Positions 1 through 6,992 are shown, numbered from the stretch's first letter. The stretch: DNA of 9,292 bases from Actinomycetales bacterium Ga0077552 (GCA_001464255.1 LNFD01000345.1:1-9292), one strand, 5' to 3'. Program-made: numbers and translations. Notes: a model not told the origin generated them from the sequence alone.

Positions 1-1843
1 CGAGCGCGCGCGCGGGGTTCGCCGCGACCTCGATGTCGAGCATGAGGTCGTGCTCGACCGCCACCACGAGATCGGGCAGATCGAGGGCCGTGCGGGTGCG
101 CAGGGTCGCGAACAGGCGGCCAGCATCCTGTAGCCGTTCGAGACCGGCGGGGCTCAGGGCGGCCAGCTGCGAGTGGCCGTCGGACGCGGTCGCCACGAAG
201 TCGAGCGCGTCGACGAGCGACACCCCGTCGGTGCGGGCGACGGATGCGCGCAGCCGCTCTCGCACCTCGTCGCTGAAGGCGCGCTGCGCCAGGTCGCGGT
301 CGCGCAGCCAGGAGGCGATGCGGCTGAGCGCGTGCAGGTCGGCGGCGCCGATGCGCCAGCGCGGCCCCGCGAGCAGGCGCACGAGCTCGGTGCCTGCGGC
401 CGGATCGTCGATGACCGAGAGCGCGCTCACGAGGTCGGCGATCTCGGGCTGCTCGAGCAGACCGCCGATGCCGAGCACGTGCACGGGCACCTTCGCGTCG
501 CGGAGGGCGGCGAGGAACACGGGCTGCGTCGTGCGGTTGCGCATGAGCAGCGCGGCGCTCGCCCGCAGCGGCCGGCCCTCGGCGTCGACCGCGTCGGGGG
601 CGCTCCCGGGCGGCGGCTCGGCGACGCGGTCGGCGAGCCAGGCCGCGACGGCGCGGGCCTCGTCGTGCACGGTCTCCTCGAACGCGACCTCGATCGGCTG
701 CGCGCTCGCGACGGGCGAGGGTGTGAGGGTCTCGACCGCGACACCGCCGCGCGCGGTCAAGGGCACGACGAGCGCGTTGGCGGCCGCGAGGATCTCGGTG
801 CCGTTGCGCCACGAGGTGCTCAACGAGTACCGGCCGACGGGCTCGGCCCCGCTCACGAAGCGCCGCGCGAAGTCGTCGAGGTTCGAAGCGCTCGCCCCGC
901 GCCAGCCGTAGATCGACTGGTGCGGGTCGCCGACCGCCATGACCGAGGTGCCGCCGAAGAGCTCGGCGAGCAGCCAGGTCTGCGCGACGTTGGTGTCTTG
1001 GTACTCGTCGAGCAGCACGACGCGGTAGCGCTCGCGCAGTTGCTCGACGACGCCCGCGTGCCGCCGCACGATCGACAGCGCGAGGCTCACCTGGTCGGAG
1101 AACTCGACGTAGCCGTCGCGGTGCTTCACGTGCTGCAACCGCTCGACGAGGTCGGCGATCGGCAGGGTCGCGGCGAGCTTCATGAGCTTCTCGAAATCGG
1201 CACGGCGCTCGAAGCGATCGCCGAGGGGCAGCTCGGCCACCGCGAGGAACTCGGTGACGACGCGGCGCACGTCGGCGATGTCGGCGTCGTGCTCGGCGAC
1301 CGCGTGCGCGAGCTGCAGCACCGAGGCCGTGATCTTGTCGACGCTGAGGTCGAGCTCGGCGAGGCGGTCGTCGCGCGAGGTCGTCACGAGCTCGCGCGCG
1401 AGCTGCCACGCGCTCGCCTCGCGCAGCACGACGCCGTCGGGGTCGCGCCCGATGAGCACGGCGTGGTCGCGGTACAGGCTCGAGGCGAACGAGTTGTAGG
1501 TCGCGACAGTCGGTTGTGTGAAGGCGTCGACGACGACGGTCGAGGCGCCCAGCAGCCCCGAGGCGCCGAGCTGCACGAGCCGCTCGCGGATGCGCGCCGC
1601 GAGCTCGCCCGCCGCCTTGCGCGTGAACGTGAGGCCGAGCACCTGCTCGGGGGCGACGAGCCCGTTGGCGACGAGCCACAGCACGCGCGCGGCCATCGTC
1701 TCGGTCTTGCCCGAGCCGGCGCCCGCGACGACGAGCGCCGGGCCGAGCGGCGCCTCGATGATCGCCCGCTGCTCGGCGGTCGGCTCGTAGCGCTGCCCCA
1801 GGGCTCGGGCGATATCGATCGCGCTGAAGCGCGCGGCGCTCAT
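1..1843 (-). CDS. adnB: AdnB, UvrD-like motor subunit of the AdnAB double-strand-break resection helicase-nuclease (partial, C-terminus off the left edge)
   Basis: Together with AdnA this subunit forms an ATP-driven DNA translocase/nuclease that unwinds and resects double-strand break ends in actinobacteria. I translated the minus strand from the ATG at 1841-1843: the frame stays open to the window edge, giving 614 residues. Superfamily 1A motifs are canonical: Walker A GAGSGKT at residues 41-47, LTFTRKAA near 71-78, TYNSFA near 115-120, motif II DEYQD at 279-283, motif III GDPHQSIYGWRGA at 305-317, and an STSWRN segment near 343-348. Motifs V and VI and the expected C-terminal RecB-like nuclease (the family is about 1,100 aa) lie outside the window. 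The start codon overlaps the adnA stop (TGATG), implying translational coupling and 1:1 synthesis. No cysteine occurs in the visible part. A stand-alone UvrD/PcrA is unlikely given the paired nuclease-bearing adnA. Confidence 0.9.
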   Translation of the reverse strand, partial: MSAARFSAIDIARALGQRYEPTAEQRAIIEAPLGPALVVAGAGSGKTETMAARVLWLVANGLVAPEQVLGLTFTRKAAGELAARIRERLVQLGASGLLGASTVVVDAFTQPTVATYNSFASSLYRDHAVLIGRDPDGVVLREASAWQLARELVTTSRDDRLAELDLSVDKITASVLQLAHAVAEHDADIADVRRVVTEFLAVAELPLGDRFERRADFEKLMKLAATLPIADLVERLQHVKHRDGYVEFSDQVSLALSIVRRHAGVVEQLRERYRVVLLDEYQDTNVAQTWLLAELFGGTSVMAVGDPHQSIYGWRGASASNLDDFARRFVSGAEPVGRYSLSTSWRNGTEILAAANALVVPLTARGGVAVETLTPSPVASAQPIEVAFEETVHDEARAVAAWLADRVAEPPPGSAPDAVDAEGRPLRASAALLMRNRTTQPVFLAALRDAKVPVHVLGIGGLLEQPEIADLVSALSVIDDPAAGTELVRLLAGPRWRIGAADLHALSRIASWLRDRDLAQRAFSDEVRERLRASVARTDGVSLVDALDFVATASDGHSQLAALSPAGLERLQDAGRLFATLRTRTALDLPDLVVAVEHDLMLDIEVAANPARAL

Positions 1844-4800
1844 CAGGCGTCTCCCGTCACGGGCCCGACGCGGTGGATGCGGTGCGCCGCCGCCGCGAAG
1901 TCGAAGCGGTCGATCGTGCGCACGCCCGTGAGCCGCGCGACGGCCACCGCCGCGACGGCCCGCCGCAGCCGCTCACGGAAGCCCTCGAGCTGCTCGGCAT
2001 CGAGCGGCGACTGCACGGCCTCGTGGTAGTCGGCGCCCTTCTTGCCCTCGCGCACGTACAGCAGCCGCGCACCGCCCGCCTGGTGCGGCAGCCCCTCGAG
2101 CACGGCATCGAGCACGGCGTCGAAGGCGCCGTCGGCGTAGGCCAGCTGGTAGGCGCCGAGCTGGGCGTCGGCCTCGATCGCGGCGGCGCTCTTCGTCGCC
2201 GCCCCCGTCTTGAGGTCGATGATGCGCACGCCACCGTCGGCATCGATCTCGATGCGGTCGACGACGCCCGAGACGCGCGCGCGGTCGACCACGGCCTCGA
2301 AGCGCTGCTCGGCCGCGACGAGCCCGCGACCCTCGGCCTCGGCGTCGCGCAGGTAGGCGGCGACCCCGACGGCGTAGCGGCGCGCGAGCCGCCGCTGCTG
2401 CTCGGCGAGCCACGGCGACTCGAAGACGAGCTCGCTCCAGCGGCTCTCGATCGCCGACCAGATCGCCTCGGCGTCGGGCTCGGTCGCGGTCTCCATCGCC
2501 CAGTGCACGATCGTGCCGATGCCCATCGCGGGCCCCGACTCACCCGGCGCGATGCGGTCGAGGAACCAGTCGAGCGGCGAGGTCTCGATCGCCTCGAGCT
2601 TCGAGGGCGAGAGCGGAACGGTCTCGGCGTCGGCGAACAGCGGCGCCTCGGTCGAGGGGCCCAGCAGCCCCCACCACGACTCGGGGTTCGCGCCCGGCAC
2701 CCGCTCGGCGGCGAGCCGCGCGAGCGCGAGCGCCGCCTCCGCCTTGTCGCGGTCGCGCGCGAGCCGATCGTCGTCGACGAGCTCGCGGCGCAGCCGGCCC
2801 ACGAGGCGACGCAGCGAGCGGGCGCGCACCGGGCGGGCTCCGGATGCGGCGATTGCGGCATCGAGAGCGGCGACGGCGTCCGGGCTGGTTTCCTTGACGT
2901 CAACCCCGAGCGCCGCCGCCCGCTCGCGGCGGGCGTGCTCGCGCACGAGGGCGAAGAGGGCGCTCGGCTGGTCGTCATCGCCCGCGGTCGCCGTGACGAC
3001 GAGCTGTCGCCGGGCGCGCGTGGCGGCGAGGGCGAACATGCGCAGCTCGTCGTCGAGCACGAGGCGCCGCTCGTCGAGGTCGTCGACGGGCAGCCCGCGC
3101 GCGATCCGGCTGATGAGCGGGGCCCCGAGCAGCGTGCCGCGCACGCGCGTGTTCGGCCACACCCCCTCGGTGAGCCCCGCGATGACGACGACGTCGGCCT
3201 CGAGTCCCGTCACGGCCGAGGGCGTCGCGACGAGCACGGCGTCGTCGCCGCGCAGCGGTGCGAGCAGGTCGTCGCCCACATCGCTGTCGAGCACGCGCGC
3301 GAGGAACGACTCGACCGTGGCATCGGGCACCGTGTCGACGATCGTCGCCGCGGCCGTGAACAGGGCGACGACGGCGTCGAGCGCGCGATTGGCCTCGGCC
3401 GCCGCGACCCCGAACCCGCTCGCCTCGCGCTGCCAGGTCTCGGCGACGTGCGACTCGCTCCACGCGAGCCAGAGCAGCTCGTCGACCGTGGCTCCGGCCG
3501 CGTGCCGCTCGCCGATCGACGCGAGGGTGCGTGCGAGCCGCGCCGCGCGGCGGGCGATGCGGTGGTCGATCGTGGCGAGGCGGTCGGGCGCGGTGAGGGC
3601 ATCCACCAGCAGCTCGTCGGCCGTGCGGTCGCCCTCCCCCGCTAGCTCTTCGGCGCGCAGCGCCCGGCGCAACCGCCGCAGGCCGACGCGGTCGAGGCCG
3701 CCGAGCGGGCCGAGCAGCAGCTCGGTCGCGGCCGCGGCGTCGAGCGGCGCGCGCCCGACCCCGACATCGACATGGCGGATGAGGGCACGGGCCGCCGGAT
3801 GCTCGCGCAACGGCCTGCCCGCCGCCGTCGACTGCACCGGCACCTCGGCCTGGCCGAGCGCCCGCACGATGCCCGGAACCATCGTGCCGCTGCGCACGAT
3901 CACGGCCATGCGGCCGTAGGGCACGCCGTCGAGCAGGTGCCGCTCGCGCAGCAGGTCGGCGACGAGCGCGCGCTCGCGCGTGGGATTGGGCGCCTCGAGC
4001 GCGACGAGCGGGCCGCCCCAGTCGGCGGGGATCGCTCGCGGGTCGGCGGCCGCCTCGCCCGGCCGGTCGCCCGCCGCGTCGCCCGGCACCCCGCTCGGAG
4101 CCTCGCCCAACACCTCGACCGCGACGGCCTTGCGCTGCGTGCCCGCGGCGGCCGCGCCGATGCGCTGCGTCACGTCGGCGGCGAGCCCGCGCAGCGCCGC
4201 ACCGTGCCGGTGCACGAGCGGCAGCACGATGGGTCGCGACTCGCGCCAGCCGAGCTCGGCCGGCAGGTGCGCAAGGGCTTCGGGCTCGGCGCCGCGGAAC
4301 GTGTTGGCCGCGAGGTCGGGGTCGCCGAGCGCGATCACGGTGGCCCCGCGGGCCGCGAGCGCCGCGAGCAGGTCGAAGCCGCTCGGCGTCGCGTCGTGGG
4401 CGTCGTCGAGCACGACGAGGCGGGGTGGGGGCGGCATGCCGTCGACGGGGTCGCGCACGAGACCCACGGCCGCGCGCACGAGCTCGGCCGGGTCGAGCTG
4501 CCCGGGGCGCGATGCCCCGAGGATGCGCCGGTACTCGTCGACGAAGTCGGCGATCGCGGCCCACGCGGGCAGGGCCCGCTCGCGCGCCGCCGCGCGCAGG
4601 CGATCGGTGCTCCAGCCGTGCTCGCTCAGGCGCGCGATCGCGTCGCGCAGCTCGGTGCGGAAGGCCGGCAGCCGTCGCACCTCGGGACCGAGGTGATCGG
4701 GCCACGCCGGGCCCGACGCGGCATCGGCGCCGAGGATGGCCTCGAGCTCGGAGCGATCGAGCAGCTCGGCGAGGTCGGCGTCGTGGTCGGCTCCGCTCAG

Positions 4801-5187
4801 CAGGCGCGGCTCGGCGAGCCCGCCCAGCCGGTGGGATGCCGTGACGACCGAGAAGGCGTACGCCGCGATCGAGCGGGCGAGCGGGCCGGGGAGCGCGCCG
4901 GGGAGCGCGCCGGGCGACGGCGTCGCCAGACGCAGCGCCAGACGGTCGCGCAGCACCGTCGCCGTGCGGCGCGAGGGCGTGAGCACGAGCACGCTCGCGG
5001 GGTCGAGGCCGTCGTCGAGCACGGCGGCCGCCACGAGCTCGACCACCGCCGTGGTCTTGCCCGACCCCGGCGCGCCGAGCACGATCGCGCCGGGCGTGCG
5101 CCGAGCATCCAGCACCTGGCGCTGGCCCTCGTCGAGCACCACGGCCGAGGCCGCGACGCGGGGCGGCGCGGCGTCGAAGGTGGTCAC
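1843..5187 (-). CDS. adnA: AdnA, UvrD-like motor plus RecB-like nuclease subunit of AdnAB
   Basis: Partner of AdnB in double-strand-break end resection; 1,114 aa, close to the usual family size. The N-terminal motor has Walker A GAPGSGKTT at 38-46. Motif II reads DDAHD (261-265) instead of DEYQD, and motif III reads GDPDLAANTFRG (288-299), with Leu292 where active SF1A helicases have Gln. An arginine that may correspond to motif IV (R327), a motif V region (GLEADVVVI, 661-669) and a motif VI TRAR (723-726) remain. The C-terminal PD-(D/E)XK nuclease shows SPSKLEAIETSP (860-871), H895, D977 in GVVDRIE, D991 and K993 in IDLKTG, and Q1009...Y1013, so it looks intact. The weak motor with a whole nuclease fits the known AdnA/AdnB asymmetry. 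The GTG start lies 6 nt after a -10-like hexamer. The protein contains no cysteine, and a PGAL repeat near 92-103 is a local oddity. Confidence 0.92.
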   Translation of the reverse strand: MTTFDAAPPRVAASAVVLDEGQRQVLDARRTPGAIVLGAPGSGKTTAVVELVAAAVLDDGLDPASVLVLTPSRRTATVLRDRLALRLATPSPGALPGALPGPLARSIAAYAFSVVTASHRLGGLAEPRLLSGADHDADLAELLDRSELEAILGADAASGPAWPDHLGPEVRRLPAFRTELRDAIARLSEHGWSTDRLRAAARERALPAWAAIADFVDEYRRILGASRPGQLDPAELVRAAVGLVRDPVDGMPPPPRLVVLDDAHDATPSGFDLLAALAARGATVIALGDPDLAANTFRGAEPEALAHLPAELGWRESRPIVLPLVHRHGAALRGLAADVTQRIGAAAAGTQRKAVAVEVLGEAPSGVPGDAAGDRPGEAAADPRAIPADWGGPLVALEAPNPTRERALVADLLRERHLLDGVPYGRMAVIVRSGTMVPGIVRALGQAEVPVQSTAAGRPLREHPAARALIRHVDVGVGRAPLDAAAATELLLGPLGGLDRVGLRRLRRALRAEELAGEGDRTADELLVDALTAPDRLATIDHRIARRAARLARTLASIGERHAAGATVDELLWLAWSESHVAETWQREASGFGVAAAEANRALDAVVALFTAAATIVDTVPDATVESFLARVLDSDVGDDLLAPLRGDDAVLVATPSAVTGLEADVVVIAGLTEGVWPNTRVRGTLLGAPLISRIARGLPVDDLDERRLVLDDELRMFALAATRARRQLVVTATAGDDDQPSALFALVREHARRERAAALGVDVKETSPDAVAALDAAIAASGARPVRARSLRRLVGRLRRELVDDDRLARDRDKAEAALALARLAAERVPGANPESWWGLLGPSTEAPLFADAETVPLSPSKLEAIETSPLDWFLDRIAPGESGPAMGIGTIVHWAMETATEPDAEAIWSAIESRWSELVFESPWLAEQQRRLARRYAVGVAAYLRDAEAEGRGLVAAEQRFEAVVDRARVSGVVDRIEIDADGGVRIIDLKTGAATKSAAAIEADAQLGAYQLAYADGAFDAVLDAVLEGLPHQAGGARLLYVREGKKGADYHEAVQSPLDAEQLEGFRERLRRAVAAVAVARLTGVRTIDRFDFAAAAHRIHRVGPVTGDA
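1851..1855 (-). promoter_or_regulatory. Ribosome binding site of adnB inside the end of adnA
   Basis: Minus-strand GGGAG lies 7 nt before the adnB ATG, within the last codons of adnA. It supports the ATG at 1841-1843 as the true start. With the TGATG stop/start overlap, it indicates that terminating adnA ribosomes can reinitiate on adnB. Confidence 0.6.
4879..4914. repeat. Three tandem 12-bp units inside adnA
   Basis: Units GAGCGCGCCGGG at 4891-4902 and 4903-4914 are identical, and the unit at 4879-4890 differs by one base. The period of 12 keeps the reading frame. On the minus strand the units encode PGAL, PGAL and PGPL at about residues 92-103 of AdnA, between the Walker A region and the next helicase block. 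This is probably a slippage-prone linker that varies in length between strains. Confidence 0.85.
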
Positions 5188-5193
5188 GCGCCC

Positions 5194-5199
5194 ACGCTA
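5194..5199 (-). promoter_or_regulatory. Candidate leaderless promoter -10 element of adnA
   Basis: The minus-strand hexamer TAGCGT fits the actinobacterial TANNNT -10 pattern and is followed by 6 nt and then the adnA GTG. That spacing would place the transcription start on the first base of the start codon, giving a leaderless mRNA. No purine-rich ribosome site competes with it. No convincing -35 element is visible, which is common for such promoters. I found no GAAC-N4-GTTC-like SOS box nearby. Confidence 0.55.
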
Positions 5200-5223
5200 C
5201 CGGCGCGCGCCGACAGCGCGGCA

Positions 5224-5240
5224 GGGCGGGAACACCGCCC
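5224..5240. promoter_or_regulatory. Inverted repeat in the adnA/DUF3107 divergent intergenic region
   Basis: GGGCGG (5224-5229) and CCGCCC (5235-5240) form a perfect 6-bp dyad around GAACA. It lies between the two divergent promoters. A second dyad, GGCGG (5261-5265) and CCGCC (5278-5282) flanking a CCCGGG core, sits just upstream of the DUF3107 -10 element. These could be operators or simply GC-rich chance pairing; no known binding site is recognised. Confidence 0.3.
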
Positions 5241-5285
5241 GGTGCGCCCTCAGTGAACACGGCGGAAGCCCCGGGAGCCGCCGGG

Positions 5286-5291
5286 TACGCT
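5286..5291 (+). promoter_or_regulatory. Candidate leaderless promoter -10 element of the DUF3107 gene
   Basis: TACGCT in the context GGGTACGCT is followed by exactly 7 nt and then the GTG start at 5299. No Shine-Dalgarno sequence is present between them. The same GGGTACGCT-N7-start arrangement recurs before the next gene at 5559, which strengthens the call. Confidence 0.6.
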
Positions 5292-5298
5292 GACGATC

Positions 5299-5523
5299 GT
5301 GGACATTCGCATCGGTATTCTCAACAGCCCCCGCGAGCTCGCCTTCGAGACCTCGGAGTCGGCCGCCGACATCACGGCCGCCATCACGGCCGCCATGGAG
5401 AAGGGCGCGCCCGTCGTCAGCCTGACCGACAGCAAGGGCAAGCAGTACCTCGTGCCGACCGCCGCGATCGGCTACGTCGAGATCGGCAGCGACTCGGCGC
5501 GCCGCGTCGGCTTCGTCGGCTAG
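5299..5523 (+). CDS. DUF3107 family small conserved actinobacterial protein
   Basis: This 74-aa protein matches the pattern I know for DUF3107 (M. tuberculosis TB9.4/Rv3208A type). It starts with a VDIRIGILNSPRELAFE-type strand and has a central alanine-rich helix (about residues 21-35), a VVSLTDSKGKQYLVP segment, then IGYVEIG and a basic RRVGF end. No signal peptide, membrane segment or catalytic motif is visible, so a small cytosolic alpha/beta fold is likely. Its function is unknown. The GTG start is chosen because it lies 7 nt after a TACGCT -10 element and gives the expected family N-terminus. It is divergent from adnA and 35 nt upstream of a small membrane protein gene that appears to have its own promoter. 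Confidence 0.85.
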   Translation: MDIRIGILNSPRELAFETSESAADITAAITAAMEKGAPVVSLTDSKGKQYLVPTAAIGYVEIGSDSARRVGFVG

Positions 5524-5545
5524 CAGCACCCCTCCGCGCAGCGGG

Positions 5546-5551
5546 TACGCT
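5546..5551 (+). promoter_or_regulatory. Candidate leaderless promoter -10 element of the 5559 membrane protein gene
   Basis: TACGCT, again preceded by GGG, lies 7 nt before the ATG at 5559. This matches the spacing before the DUF3107 gene. The AGG at 5555-5557 is only 1 nt from the ATG and too close to act as a normal ribosome site, so a leaderless or near-leaderless transcript is more likely. Confidence 0.5.
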
Positions 5552-5558
5552 CGCAGGC

Positions 5559-5867
5559 ATGGAACTGCTCTTCGTCACGGTCATCGGCGCCGCGCTCTCG
5601 CTCGGCGTGCGCTACCTCGCGCCCGGTCGTCAGACGCACGGCCTGCTGCTCGTGCCGCTCGCCGGCGCCGCCGCGACCGCCGCGATCTGGGCCATCTGCG
5701 TCTGGATCGGCCTGCCCTTCGACGGCGGCTGGATCTGGGTCATCGCGCTCGTCGGCGGCCCGCTCGTCGCCCTCGCGATCGCCCTCGTGCTGCCGAAGCG
5801 CCGCGAGCAGGCCGACGCCGAGCTGCTAGACCGCCTCATGAAGCCGAGCGCGCCCGCCAAGGTCTGA
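5559..5867 (+). CDS. Small three-helix integral membrane protein of unknown function
   Basis: The protein is 102 aa. Hydrophobic segments at about residues 2-20, 28-50 and 58-79 suggest three transmembrane helices. They are followed by a positively charged, then mixed cytoplasmic tail (KRREQADAELLDRLMK). A short basic loop (GRQTH, 23-27) separates the first two helices. The single cysteine is within helix 2. I do not recognise the family. The frame is open further upstream to 5253, but that extension overlaps the DUF3107 gene, and the ATG at 5559 fits both the promoter and a typical membrane N-terminus. It is transcribed with or just after DUF3107 and ends at a hairpin facing a convergent gene. 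Confidence 0.75.
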   Translation: MELLFVTVIGAALSLGVRYLAPGRQTHGLLLVPLAGAAATAAIWAICVWIGLPFDGGWIWVIALVGGPLVALAIALVLPKRREQADAELLDRLMKPSAPAKV

Positions 5868-5890
5868 CCCTGGGTTCTCTCACCCGGGGT
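5867..5890. terminator. Hairpin between convergent genes, probable bidirectional terminator
   Basis: ACCCTGGGT (5867-5875) pairs with ACCCGGGGT (5882-5890) over 9 bp, with one T-G wobble and a 6-nt loop TCTCTC. It begins at the last base of the stop codon of the 5559 gene and ends 15 nt before the stop of the minus-strand gene at 5906. There is no T-tract, as is usual in high-GC actinobacteria. Confidence 0.55.
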
Positions 5891-5905
5891 TCGGGATGCT
5901 GGGCG

Positions 5906-6223
5906 CTAGCCCGCGAGCGCCCGCACGGCCACGCCGCCGAGGCTGATGAGCGTCACGGCCGCGAGCGCGATCATCATGATCGAGTAGTCCCGGCGCAGCA
6001 CGGCGGCGAGCGCCGACACGATGACGCCCGCGCTCATGACGACGACGAACACGAGCACGGGAACCCGCACGGCCTCATCGAGCCCCCACGCGCCGCTCGC
6101 CCACGCGAGGCCGCTCTGCACGAGCTGCAGGGCCGCGCCCGCGCCGAGCATCCCGAAGCCCCACCAGCCCAGTCGGGTGCGGGGGAGGGTGCGGAAGCCA
6201 CCGGCGGGCTGCGTCGTCGACAC
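5906..6223 (-). CDS. Small three-helix integral membrane protein of unknown function
   Basis: The protein is 105 aa and starts at a GTG (6221-6223) just 8 nt after the stop of the ferritin-like gene, so the two are probably one operon. A Thr/Pro/Gly-rich, basic N-terminus (about 17 residues) precedes hydrophobic segments at about 18-42, 52-76 and 80-101. These are separated by an acidic GLDEAVR loop and a basic LRRDYS loop. The frame extends upstream to 6391, but that part is arginine-rich and overlaps the ferritin-like gene, so it is rejected as coding. Function is unknown and no family is recognised. Confidence 0.7.
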   Translation of the reverse strand: MSTTQPAGGFRTLPRTRLGWWGFGMLGAGAALQLVQSGLAWASGAWGLDEAVRVPVLVFVVVMSAGVIVSALAAVLRRDYSIMMIALAAVTLISLGGVAVRALAG

Positions 6224-6231
6224 GGATGCGC

Positions 6232-6948
6232 CTACGCCGTGAGCCCGAGGCGGTCCATGCGGCGGGTGTGCTCCGCGATGAGCTCGGTGAAGACGGGCTC
6301 GATCTGCGCCTCGTCCTTCGAGCGATCGCCGTGCAGCACGAGCGCCGAGCGGGCCTGCAGCATCGTGTCGCCCACGAGTCGCCGGCACCACAGCGCCAGA
6401 CGCGACGAGAGCGCGGGGTTCGCGGCGATCGCGCGCTCGATGATGCGGTGCACGGGGCCCTCGAGGTCGCCGGCCGAGAGCGCCGCGACGACGCGCCCGC
6501 GCAGGTCGCCCGGCAGGCCCGCGGCGAGGCGCACCCAGAAGTCGGTGAGGAAGCCGATCGTGACGTGCGCGCTCGCGACCTGCTCGTACCAGGCGCCGCC
6601 CTGCGTGCGCCGCTCGAACTCCTCGACGCCCTCGAGGTGCGGCTGCATGACGTCGGTCTTGTCGAGCTGGTGGCGCTCGAGCTCGGCGACGATGCCCTGG
6701 TAGCGCTCGAGCGCGACCGCCGAGACGCGCGCGAGGGCATCCTTATCGGCCACGCGAGGGGCGTTCGACATGGCGGTCGTGAGCTGCTCGATGAAGACGA
6801 GGTGTAGCGCGGCGCAGTGCCCGAGGAACACATCGGGGCTCGGGGCGAGCTCGCCCAGGTCGACGCGCAGGGCCGCGGCGGCGGTGTCGCGCGGGGTCAG
6901 GGTCGGCGCCTCGACGCGAGGGCGCTGCCGTCTGAACCACGAAGCCAC
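6232..6948 (-). CDS. Ferritin-like fold protein, MiaE_2-like (Rv3210c type)
   Basis: The protein is 238 aa, mostly alpha-helical, with long amphipathic helices carrying E54, E81, E89, E91, E122 and E171 and aromatic stretches such as WYEQVASAHVTIGFLTDFW (120-138). It matches the actinobacterial ferritin-like family annotated as MiaE_2 (tRNA hydroxylase-like), as recalled rather than searched. Enzymes of the wider superfamily use a di-iron centre. I do not see a clean pair of ExxH motifs, so a redox or tRNA-hydroxylase role is unproven. A basic N-terminus (WFRRQRPR) is not a signal peptide. The GTG at 6948 is effectively forced by an in-frame TAG at 6958-6960 that is also part of the -10 hexamer. 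It is divergent from rhlE and lies upstream of a small membrane protein gene 8 nt away. Confidence 0.75.
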   Translation of the reverse strand: MASWFRRQRPRVEAPTLTPRDTAAAALRVDLGELAPSPDVFLGHCAALHLVFIEQLTTAMSNAPRVADKDALARVSAVALERYQGIVAELERHQLDKTDVMQPHLEGVEEFERRTQGGAWYEQVASAHVTIGFLTDFWVRLAAGLPGDLRGRVVAALSAGDLEGPVHRIIERAIAANPALSSRLALWCRRLVGDTMLQARSALVLHGDRSKDEAQIEPVFTELIAEHTRRMDRLGLTA

Positions 6949-6954
6949 GGGCTC

Positions 6955-6960
6955 AGCCTA
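6955..6960 (-). promoter_or_regulatory. Candidate leaderless promoter -10 element of the ferritin-like gene
   Basis: Minus-strand TAGGCT is followed by 6 nt (GAGCCC) and then the GTG start at 6948. This is the same geometry as the adnA promoter. Its first three bases are the TAG stop that closes the reading frame upstream, so the gene cannot start earlier in this frame. Confidence 0.55.
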
Positions 6961-6992
6961 GGCGATGGCCCCGGCGAGCGGCGCCCGGCGGC

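Noticed and set aside
173..3645. Long plus-strand open frames opposite adnAB (618 and 590 codons)
   Set aside because: They lie antisense to well-supported adnB/adnA, have Arg/Gly/Ala/Asp/Val-rich low-complexity translations and no recognisable motif; such shadow frames are normal at this GC content.
2975..5260. Minus-strand 761-codon frame overlapping adnA
   Set aside because: Same strand as adnA but another frame; the translation is dominated by Arg, Ala and Pro with no domain, whereas adnA has helicase and nuclease motifs.
5188..5298. SOS (LexA) box controlling adnA
   Set aside because: No GAAC-N4-GTTC-type palindrome is present; the two GAACAC words are direct, not inverted, repeats.
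6224..6391. Longer N-terminus for the minus-strand membrane protein
   Set aside because: The 56 extra residues are Arg/Gly/His-rich and overlap the end of the ferritin-like gene; the GTG at 6223 follows that gene's stop by 8 nt.
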